This document shows, piece by piece, positions 6,979 to 11,749 of a stretch of 11,749 nucleotides of DNA. The DNA comes from Clostridia bacterium. Its GTDB lineage: Bacteria > Bacillota_A > Clostridia > Oscillospirales > CAG-272. The notes under the pieces were generated by a model. That model was not told where the DNA came from, did no database searches, and saw only the letters and a list, made by a program, of their open reading frames with translations. The translations under genes were made by a program, and so were the position numbers. The stretch spans positions 1-11,749 of the forward strand of contig JAFXNX010000279.1 of the NCBI GenBank assembly GCA_017529175.1. Direction: 5' to 3'. Position 1 is the stretch's first letter. Every line of letters begins with the position of its first letter.

Positions 6979-8733
6979 ATGGAAAAAGAAAAAGTCACTT
7001 TCTCTGAGTTTTTCAGAGTTCAGGTCTCGGTATTCCGCGAGCTTTTCACGAAATACCGTACAAAGTCCGCCGTACTGACGTTTCTGTCACTCGTTACGAT
7101 CGCCTGGTCCCTGATCGAATTGAAATTCGTCGAATATATAACGAACGCCGTCGCCGGGTACTTTGAAGGAACGGTCACGTTTTCTTCGCTGTTGATCACG
7201 GTCTCTCTTTTCCTCGCGTCTCTCCTTTTGATTGTGATCCTGTCAAACCTTCGGGAGAAGATCACGCTGAGATATCAAAGCGATATCGGCTTTGACGTCG
7301 GGTGTAAGATCACAAAAAAATTGTCGGAAATTCCGTATGAATACTATGAATACAGCGCTTTTTACGATAAGATCAACCACGCGAGAGAGGCGTCGGAGGC
7401 GTATTCTCAGGCGGTATACGGCTCCACGACTATAATCAGCACGGTTTTCCAGATTGCGGTTTACGGGGTACTTCTGTCCCGTATAAGTCCCTTGTATCTG
7501 CTCGTTATCGCGGTCGCGATCGTTCTCAGCGTAATAATATCGTTCAAAGTGACGGAAAAACGGATGATCAACAAATACAAGATCCTCTCTCCCAACGACA
7601 GGCGAAGCGCGTATTTCGGCTGTATCATGAGCGACAGGGTCAATCATCAGAACATACAGACCACAAGAAACTATCCGTTTTTCTCAAACGCATACGGAAA
7701 ATTCAACGAACTCACCAGAAAAGCCGGGGTCAGGGAAAACGTTATGTCTTTCGCCAGCGAGGGCGCGGTAGTGCTGATGTTCGCCGCTTCGTTTTTCGTA
7801 ACGGTTATCGTCGTCGGACGCGGAGTGGCGCAGGGTTCGTTTACGCTCGGATATTTTACGATGGTGACGGCGCTTTTGGGCTATCTGTTTGTCAACGTAA
7901 GGGAGTTTTCCTATACCGTGATAAATCACACCGGGTACGCCAAAGCGGTCGGCGCGTATTTTGAAATTATGGAAATCGGTTCCGAGGAAGAGAAAGAAAA
8001 GGAAGAAGGCGACGGATCGGTTTCGGTGAAAGACCTGAAATATAAGTATCCTCAATCAGAGCGGTACGCGCTTGACGGGGTGACTCTTTCCTTCAAAAAA
8101 GGTGAAAAGGTCGCCGTCGTCGGTCACAACGGAAGCGGAAAGACGACTCTGATGGCGATCGTCGCCCGGCTTTTGCGAAGTTACGAGGGTGAGCTTCACG
8201 AAGGAGGAGCCGTCGTCTCCGCCGTTATGCAGGACTTCGTTCACTATCAGATGACGGTAAAGGAGTCGATCGAACTCGGCTGCGGGGGGCGTGAACTGTC
8301 GGAGGAGAAGATATTTGAAATACTGAAAAAAGTCGAGCTATACGATTTTATCATGAGCAAACCGAAGGGCATCCGAACGAATATCGGGCAGCTCGAAGAG
8401 GACGGCGTGGAGCTGTCAAAAGGGCAGTATCAGCGTCTTGCGATCGCCCGGCTGCTCGCAAACGAGGATTCAAACGTCTGGATTCTCGACGAACCGACTG
8501 CGTTTCTCGATCCCATCGCGGAGATCGAGACGTACAGACATATCTTCGACCTTGCGGGAGACAGACTTGTGTTCTTTATCTCGCACAGACTCGGTTTCGC
8601 CAAGCACGCCGACAGGATCATTGTGACGGAGGACGGGCGCATAGTCGAGGACGGTTCTCACTCCGAACTGATCGCACGGGAGAACAGCGTGTACAAGAAA
8701 ATGTTTGAGTCACAGAAGGAATGGTACAGTTAG
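6979..8733 (+). CDS. ABC exporter half-transporter, subunit B with non-canonical LSKGQ signature
   Basis: 584 residues, a fused membrane/ATPase exporter half paired with the gene before it. Membrane segments are at about 31-50, 69-90, 148-167, 170-189, 262-281 and 289-306. An acidic linker (335-346, EEEKEKEEGDG) leads to the ATPase: Walker A GHNGSGKTT (382-390), Q-loop VMQDF (Q418), signature ELSKGQYQ (478-485) in which Lys replaces the first signature Gly, Walker B WILDEPT with E505, and H-loop SHRLG (H536). The stretch between Walker A and Q-loop is shorter than in subunit A. One altered signature against one canonical one is typical of asymmetric heterodimeric exporters, although here both catalytic glutamates are kept. 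ATG 6979 is one base after the preceding stop and has GAGGAGGA inside the upstream coding end, so translation is likely coupled. Its C-terminus (SVYKKMFESQKEWYS) resembles the remnant at 10666-10761. Confidence 0.92.
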   Translation: MEKEKVTFSEFFRVQVSVFRELFTKYRTKSAVLTFLSLVTIAWSLIELKFVEYITNAVAGYFEGTVTFSSLLITVSLFLASLLLIVILSNLREKITLRYQSDIGFDVGCKITKKLSEIPYEYYEYSAFYDKINHAREASEAYSQAVYGSTTIISTVFQIAVYGVLLSRISPLYLLVIAVAIVLSVIISFKVTEKRMINKYKILSPNDRRSAYFGCIMSDRVNHQNIQTTRNYPFFSNAYGKFNELTRKAGVRENVMSFASEGAVVLMFAASFFVTVIVVGRGVAQGSFTLGYFTMVTALLGYLFVNVREFSYTVINHTGYAKAVGAYFEIMEIGSEEEKEKEEGDGSVSVKDLKYKYPQSERYALDGVTLSFKKGEKVAVVGHNGSGKTTLMAIVARLLRSYEGELHEGGAVVSAVMQDFVHYQMTVKESIELGCGGRELSEEKIFEILKKVELYDFIMSKPKGIRTNIGQLEEDGVELSKGQYQRLAIARLLANEDSNVWILDEPTAFLDPIAEIETYRHIFDLAGDRLVFFISHRLGFAKHADRIIVTEDGRIVEDGSHSELIARENSVYKKMFESQKEWYS

Positions 8734-8748
8734 ACGGTAAGGATCTGT

Positions 8749-8769
8749 CCGCGCGGAAAGACCGCGCGG
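8749..8769 (+). other. GC-rich intercistronic hairpin
   Basis: CCGCGCGG (8749-8756), loop AAAGA, CCGCGCGG (8762-8769): an 8-bp all-GC stem with a 5-base loop in the 53-base gap between subunit B and the membrane-protein gene, ending 5 bases before the ribosome binding site AAAGGAAGG. No T-tract follows, so it is not a classic terminator; it may stabilise or process the transcript, or limit translation of the next gene. Confidence 0.6.
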
Positions 8770-8786
8770 GATTGAAAGGAAGGAAA

Positions 8787-9440
8787 ATGTATAAGAACTC
8801 AATAGCGATTTGTTTGTCTTTTATCTTCGCGGGCGGACTGATGATCCCGGCCCTCGGAGTCCCGGATATTCTGTTTGACGCGATTTACGGCGCTGCGGCG
8901 TTGATTTTGGCAGCATTTTTGATAGGGTTGCGGATTCACGCGAAGAAAAAAGGACTGATCGATTATCACAACAGTTATTTCTGGCTTTACAATAAAAAAA
9001 GGAGCGGCGGACTTACCGCGCTGTTGACCGCGGCGAATGCCGCCGCCGTCGTCTCTTTCGTTATACTGGTCTTTATTACGCGCGGCGGAATCAGAACAGA
9101 CTCGTGTCTCATCGCCGTTGTCGTATTCGGATTTCAGGCGTTTGATATTATTAAAACGTGGCTCGCTGTCTCAGGAAAAGCCGGCAAAAAAAGACGCGGT
9201 TCACGCAGGGAAGGTATGTCGGATTACGAACTGACGGCTCTTAATAAGTCCGCGAACGTCTTTTTGACGGTCGGTATTTTACCGCTTATCATCTGTATCT
9301 TATACGGAGATTTCTGGTATAAGGTGATCGGACCGCTTGCGATATTTGTCTTTTCTCACCTCGTAAGCTATTTTTACGCTTTATTCTGGAGACGCAGGGG
9401 AAAAGGAGAATGGGAGTGGTCGGATGAAGGAAAAGGATGA
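8787..9440 (+). CDS. Predicted six-helix integral membrane protein of unknown function
   Basis: 217 residues. I do not recognise the family. Hydrophobic segments stand at about 5-22, 32-50, 77-97, 107-127, 157-174 and 179-200, with basic loops between (AKKK at 52-55, KKRRGSRRE at 134-142) and a charged C-terminal tail. I chose ATG 8787 (MYKNS) because AAAGGAAGG lies just upstream. An ATG at 8721, inside the end of the exporter gene, would add a hydrophilic 22-residue leader with no ribosome binding site and through the GC hairpin, so it is less likely. It follows the exporter pair in the same orientation and overlaps the XRE-type gene by 17 bases, which places it in the same operon. Possible roles are an accessory or immunity-type membrane partner of the exporter, or a sensor working with the small regulator; both are inference from position only. 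Confidence 0.8.
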   Translation: MYKNSIAICLSFIFAGGLMIPALGVPDILFDAIYGAAALILAAFLIGLRIHAKKKGLIDYHNSYFWLYNKKRSGGLTALLTAANAAAVVSFVILVFITRGGIRTDSCLIAVVVFGFQAFDIIKTWLAVSGKAGKKRRGSRREGMSDYELTALNKSANVFLTVGILPLIICILYGDFWYKVIGPLAIFVFSHLVSYFYALFWRRRGKGEWEWSDEGKG

Positions 9441-9639
9441 AATCGCAAAGAGACTCGGCGCAAATATCGCGAACGCGAGGCGTGCGCGGGGATTGACGCA
9501 GGCGCAGGTGGCGAAGAGCGTATTCGTTACGGCGCAGGCGGTCAGCAAATGGGAATCCGGAAAGTCACAGCCCGACGTCGGCACGCTTTTTGCCCTGTCG
9601 CAACTTTTGGGTGTGACGGCAGACGAATTGCTGAAATAG
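9424..9639 (+). CDS. Small XRE/Cro-CI-type helix-turn-helix regulator
   Basis: 71 residues, almost entirely one HTH_3 domain: helices about 6-20, LTQAQVAKS (24-32) and TAQAVSKWESGKSQP (36-50) containing the recognition helix, and DVGTLFALSQLLGVTADELL closing the fold (51-70). Stand-alone single-domain regulators of this type are common in Clostridia and often act on their own operon. The ATG at 9424 sits inside the end of the membrane-protein gene (17-base overlap), with GGGAG 7 bases upstream, so translation is coupled to it. It appears to be the last intact gene of the exporter operon. The site it binds and the signal it responds to cannot be read from the sequence. The family call is firm; the operon role is inferred. 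Confidence 0.9.
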   Translation: MKEKDEIAKRLGANIANARRARGLTQAQVAKSVFVTAQAVSKWESGKSQPDVGTLFALSQLLGVTADELLK

Positions 9640-9703
9640 GATCCCCCGCAAAGATCGGTCGTTTTTTGCAAAAAGTGTAATTAAATAGGAAGAGGTATTT
9701 GAT

Positions 9704-9733
9704 ATGAAGCGAGAACTCGGAATAGCGCGTTGA
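9704..9733 (+). pseudogene. Decayed 5' end of a DUF3795-like gene
   Basis: A good ribosome binding site (AGGAAGAGG, about 9687-9695) leads to ATG 9704 and nine codons reading MKRELGIAR, then TGA. The same nine residues open the intact copy at 10292. The nucleotide differences are at synonymous positions, and the match reaches the TG of the first cysteine codon before it breaks. The codons used here are more GC-rich, like the exporter genes, than those of the 10292 copy. The sequence before it (9640-9703) holds no gene; it includes TTTTTGCAAAAA (9663-9674) but no convincing terminator. Confidence 0.7.
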
Positions 9734-9861
9734 TCGGCAGCGCTGGCACGATGGACGACGGCTCACTGATCGGATTGGAGATGTGCGAAAAAGTGGGACT
9801 TGTCAAAGTCGCAGAATGCAAATGTATCAACTACACCCGTAAAGGAAAATTAAAAGGATAA
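9733..9861 (+). pseudogene. Unidentified open-frame remnant, 42 codons plus stop
   Basis: Immediately after (and one frame away from) the decayed DUF3795-like start, the frame 9733-9861 reads a protein-like tail: IGSAGTMDDGSLIGLEMCEK, then VGLVKVAECKCINYTRKG and a basic end before TAA. The frame is also open back to 9703, but without a start of its own except TTG 9730 or ATG 9751, neither with a good ribosome binding site. I do not recognise the family. It looks like the 3' end of a gene joined to the broken start by a deletion. A very short real gene from ATG 9751 cannot be excluded. Confidence 0.45.
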
Positions 9862-9866
9862 AAAAT

Positions 9867-10295
9867 ATGGAAGTAAAGTTTTATGATTCGGTAGATGATA
9901 GTCTGCTCAAATTTGTTGTCATTATTGCCAAATCCAACGGCAAGTGGGTGTTTTGCAAACACAAAGAGCGCAATACATACGAATGTCCCGGCGGACATAG
10001 AGAAACAGGAGAGAATATTGACGATACCGCCAAGCGTGAATTGTACGAGGAAACGGGAGCAATAGACTATACGATTCAGCCTGTCTGCATTTATTCCGTA
10101 ACAGCTCCTGATAACTTTGATGGTCAGGAAACCTTTGGCAAGCTCTTTTACGCAGAGATAAAGAGCTTTGAAGGTGAACTGCACAGCGAAATCGAAAAAG
10201 TTGAATTGTTCAAGGATTTACCGACAAATTGGACTTATCCGCAGATTCAACCATTGCTGCTGAAAGAGATCGAAAGGAAGATTGTAAATACATGA
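9867..10295 (+). CDS. Nudix hydrolase family protein
   Basis: 142 residues, a usual length for a single-domain Nudix enzyme; these hydrolyse nucleoside diphosphates linked to another moiety, with Mg2+. The complete Nudix box GX5EX7REUXEEXGU is present from G43 to A65: GHRETGE, then RELYEETGA (R57, E58, E61, E62 as catalytic/metal ligands). The N-terminal strand FVVIIAKSNGKWVFCKH and the GG before the box fit the fold. ATG 9867 is preceded by AAAAGG with a 9-base gap. The stop overlaps the next ATG (ATGA, 10292-10295), so the pair with the DUF3795-like gene is translationally coupled. The gene is AT-richer than the exporter operon upstream, and no promoter could be picked out in front of it. 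Substrate is unknown; sanitising oxidised nucleotides is possible but not shown by the sequence. Confidence 0.93.
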   Translation: MEVKFYDSVDDSLLKFVVIIAKSNGKWVFCKHKERNTYECPGGHRETGENIDDTAKRELYEETGAIDYTIQPVCIYSVTAPDNFDGQETFGKLFYAEIKSFEGELHSEIEKVELFKDLPTNWTYPQIQPLLLKEIERKIVNT

Positions 10296-10627
10296 AGAGA
10301 GAATTAGGAATCGCTCGCTGTGGACTTGCTTGCTGCCTGTGCAGCGAAAACGAGTACTGCCGTGGCTGTAATTCTGCGGATTGTCGGGACAAGGATTGGT
10401 GCGAAAACAGAAAATGTTCCTTAGAAAAAAATATCAGTCATTGCTATAACTGCGATCCGGATTGCAGAAAAGGATTGCTTTCTGAAATCAAACCGTATGG
10501 TTTTTCTCTGTTTGTTAAGAGGTACGGAGAAGAAGAACTGTTGAATTGCCTTGAAAAGAACGAGAAGAACGGGATCGTATATCACCGTGACGGAATAATG
10601 GTGATTACGATGACTTTGATGATGTAG
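10292..10627 (+). CDS. DUF3795-like cysteine-rich protein, C-terminus altered by frameshift
   Basis: As read, 111 residues with 13 cysteines in a zinc- or Fe-S-binding style arrangement: CGLACCLC (10-17), CRGC (23-26), C31, C37, C42, CYNC (51-54), C58 and C86. This pattern is that of the DUF3795 family, whose function is unknown. The start ATG 10292 overlaps the Nudix stop by 4 bases and has AAAGGAAG upstream; a start 63 bases earlier would lie in the Nudix gene and has no support. After GIVYHRDG (94-101) the protein degenerates to IMVITMTLMM, while the +1 neighbouring frame resumes an acidic, sensible tail (see 10602-10665). A single missing base near 10591-10601 explains this, giving about 124 residues when restored. 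Whether it is a real mutation or a sequencing error is open. Confidence 0.8.
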   Translation: MKRELGIARCGLACCLCSENEYCRGCNSADCRDKDWCENRKCSLEKNISHCYNCDPDCRKGLLSEIKPYGFSLFVKRYGEEELLNCLEKNEKNGIVYHRDGIMVITMTLMM

Positions 10628-10665
10628 AAACGTTGATCCGCTTTATCAAAAACGGGAAAAGATAA
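10602..10665 (+). pseudogene. Out-of-frame C-terminal tail of the DUF3795-like gene
   Basis: From about 10600 a second frame reads GDYDDFDDVETLIRFIKNGK and ends R-stop (TAA 10663-10665). Joined to GIVYHRDGI of the upstream frame, it gives a coherent family-like ending. Inserting one base in GGAATAATGG (10592-10601) would restore one continuous frame. The in-frame stop actually reached is TAG at 10625-10627. Confidence 0.7.
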
Positions 10666-10761
10666 CCTCATGTAAAACTCTCACCGTTGGCGAGAGAAAT
10701 CGAGAGGGAAGACCGCGTGTACATGAAAGTGTTCGAGTCGCAAAAAGAGAGGTTTGAATAG
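10666..10761 (+). pseudogene. C-terminal fragment of a lost ABC exporter gene
   Basis: The open frame 10666-10761 ends REDRVYMKVFESQKERFE-stop (TAG 10759-10761). This parallels the end of subunit B at 8733 (ARENSVYKKMFESQKEWYS-stop), and the bases match well over the last 45 or so with mostly third-position differences. There is no start codon, no ribosome binding site and no ATPase domain, so it is a relic of a third exporter half, or of a duplicated end, and not a small gene. Confidence 0.65.
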
Positions 10762-10799
10762 ATCGCATAAAGAAAGCGGAAAGGGCTCCGCGCAAAACT

Positions 10800-10834
10800 T
10801 TCCCCAAAAATGAAAAATTTTCGATTTTGGGGAA
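10800..10834. repeat. 35-base near-perfect palindrome
   Basis: Left arm 10800-10816 (TTCCCCAAAAATGAAAA) and right arm 10818-10834 pair over 17 bases with two mismatches around a single central A. The centre is AT-only and the ends carry CCCC/GGGG. It lies in the gene-free stretch 10762-10854, between the exporter fragment and the terminator. It could be a terminator for plus-strand transcripts, a protein-binding dyad, or a fragment of a mobile-element end; no T-tract points to one of these. Confidence 0.6.
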
Positions 10835-10854
10835 TTTAAAAAGCTTTGGAGTTC

Positions 10855-10892
10855 AAAAAAACAGGACAGTGACCGTTTTGATCACTGCCCTG
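10855..10892 (-). terminator. Intrinsic terminator of the FAD-oxidoreductase gene
   Basis: Read on the minus strand: CAGGGCAGTGA (10882-10892), a 9-base loop, TCACTGTCCTG (10862-10872), an 11-bp stem with one G-U pair, followed directly by seven Ts (10855-10861). It begins 24 bases after the stop at 10917. On the plus strand the same stem has one mismatch and is followed by ATTTTTATTT, so it may work weakly in that direction too. Confidence 0.88.
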
Positions 10893-10916
10893 ATTTTTAT
10901 TTCCTTCGCGATGTCC

Positions 10917-11749
10917 TCAGCAAAGGTTGGCGGAGCCGCCCTTTGAAAGAGTGCGCGCCACTTCGACGCCGTCGAGCTGCTGCACGGTCTTGTTCCCGTC
11001 GACAGCGAGATACGCGGCGACGCCCGCCGCCTCTCCGATCTGATTGAGGTTGACCATGACGCGCAGAGCGCCGAACGCTTCCTGCGTCGCGTTGATCATT
11101 CTGCCCGCGGCGATGATGTTCTCATACTTCTCCTGAACGAGAACGCCGAACGGCAGAGAATAATAAGTAGGCATCGGGCCGTCGGTCGGCAGACCCATAT
11201 CTTTGCGCCAGTTGGTGACGACGCGCGTGCCGTCGGTGTATTCCGTCGTGCACTCGCCGTTCAGTCTCATGAACTGGATGCCGGAATCAGCCTGATGGAC
11301 GTCGATATCGTACGTTCCGTTGAGGATCGCGTCGTCGTATCTCTTGCCCAGAAGCAGATCCATATGCTCCGCGCGCTGTTTCGTCTTGAAATGATACGTG
11401 TCGCGGATGCCGATATACGAGCAGATGTTGACGAGCGTATAGACCTCGTCGGCGTTTCCGTATTTTCTCATCATACGGACGACTTTTCTCATCTTTTCGC
11501 GGCCGATGATCTCCGCCTCGGTCAGCTCGTCCGCGTGCGCGCAGTTGAGGTTGAAGACGTGAGTGTCGGCGCGGAAATGGATATTGTAAATGCCAGGTAT
11601 GTAGGTGTCCCAGCCCCAGTCGGGTTCGAGGCCGAATTCCTTGCCGAACCGCTGAATCATCGGCGGGACGACGTCCTCGTTGAACTTGATGCCGTATTCT
11701 CTTTTTCTCTCGTCGTCCTTCGTCCCCTGCATCATGTAGACCGCGGAGG
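10917..11749 (-). CDS. FAD-dependent oxidoreductase (FAD_oxidored family), C-terminal part; N-terminus beyond window
   Basis: The frame is open from the right edge (last full codon 11747-11745) to TGA at 10917-10919, giving 276 residues. The ATG at 11735 is internal (it follows SAVY) and is not the start. The C-terminal block NIIAAGRMINATQEAFGALR, then VMVNLNQIGEAAGVAA, is the FAD-contacting segment of the FAD_oxidored family; GR and the later G-x-AAG are its hallmarks. LNLNCAHAD-type and YHFKTKQRAEHM segments earlier belong to the substrate domain. The N-terminal GxGxxG dinucleotide-binding fold must lie outside the window. Members act on varied, mostly unknown substrates, often carbohydrates or secondary metabolites in fermenters, so no reaction is assigned. 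GC-rich codon use matches the SLH gene more than the Nudix cassette. It points toward the accessory stretch and ends at a strong terminator. Confidence 0.85.
   Translation of the reverse strand, partial: SAVYMMQGTKDDERKREYGIKFNEDVVPPMIQRFGKEFGLEPDWGWDTYIPGIYNIHFRADTHVFNLNCAHADELTEAEIIGREKMRKVVRMMRKYGNADEVYTLVNICSYIGIRDTYHFKTKQRAEHMDLLLGKRYDDAILNGTYDIDVHQADSGIQFMRLNGECTTEYTDGTRVVTNWRKDMGLPTDGPMPTYYSLPFGVLVQEKYENIIAAGRMINATQEAFGALRVMVNLNQIGEAAGVAAYLAVDGNKTVQQLDGVEVARTLSKGGSANLC

Noticed and set aside
8721..8786. Longer start for the membrane protein, overlapping exporter subunit B
   Set aside because: No ribosome binding site, hydrophilic leader encoded through a GC hairpin, and a good site before ATG 8787.
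5175..9639. Bacteriocin or lanthipeptide cluster
   Set aside because: No peptidase domain on the exporters, no precursor peptide with a GG leader, and no modification enzyme in the window.
10229..10291. N-terminal extension of the DUF3795-like protein
   Set aside because: Lies wholly within Nudix coding sequence, starts at TTG, and MKRELGIAR is independently confirmed as a start by the copy at 9704.
10776..10791. GCGGA/TCCGC hairpin as a terminator
   Set aside because: Only 5 bp and followed by GCAAAACTTTCC, not a T-tract.
9640..10916. Insertion sequence or integron
   Set aside because: No transposase or integrase fragment, no flanking target duplication and no terminal inverted repeats that bracket the cassette.

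Overview
The window looks like a piece of a gut- or rumen-type Clostridia (Firmicutes) genome, possibly metagenome-derived. This is inferred from gene content: a clostridial-style pyruvate:ferredoxin oxidoreductase, a secreted S-layer-homology (SLH) protein, an FAD_oxidored-family enzyme, purine-rich ribosome binding sites and textbook sigma-A promoters. No rRNA, tRNA, CRISPR array or intact insertion sequence was seen.

Region by region: (1) 1-549 (+) is the C-terminal end of pyruvate:ferredoxin oxidoreductase, without its stop codon. (2) 517-2613 (-) is a signal peptide + three SLH domains + the start of a glycoside-hydrolase-like barrel, cut off before its stop. The two genes run into each other across about 33 bases that read sensibly on both strands, which marks a rearrangement or an assembly join. 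(3) 2784-4867 (-) is a two-gene operon: a long ArsR-type regulator overlapping by 4 bases with an HTH_42/AlkZ-like protein carrying the QxQ motif of DNA-crosslink/alkyl-purine glycosylases. (4) Diverging from it, 5175-9639 (+) is an operon of two ABC exporter half-transporters, a six-helix membrane protein and a small XRE-type regulator. (5) 9640-10916 is a scarred accessory stretch: a decayed copy of a DUF3795-like gene start, an unidentified ORF remnant, an intact Nudix hydrolase translationally coupled to a frameshifted DUF3795-like cysteine-rich protein, and a C-terminal fragment of a lost ABC exporter. (6) 10917-11749 (-) is the C-terminal part of an FAD-dependent oxidoreductase that leaves the window, with a strong terminator.

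The most interesting unit is the divergent locus at 2784-9639. An ArsR-type regulator and an AlkZ-like glycosylase sit head-to-head with a two-subunit exporter, and both sides have near-consensus promoters overlaid with AT-rich palindromes. AlkZ-type glycosylases are known as self-resistance enzymes against DNA-alkylating natural products. The combination 'sense, export, repair' therefore suggests a genotoxin-resistance module. This is a hypothesis from motifs and gene order only.

The stretch around 9700-10760 records turnover. The partial gene copies, the frameshift and the exporter 'ghost' suggest the exporter operon was once longer and that a Nudix-DUF3795 cassette has been inserted or exchanged at its downstream end.
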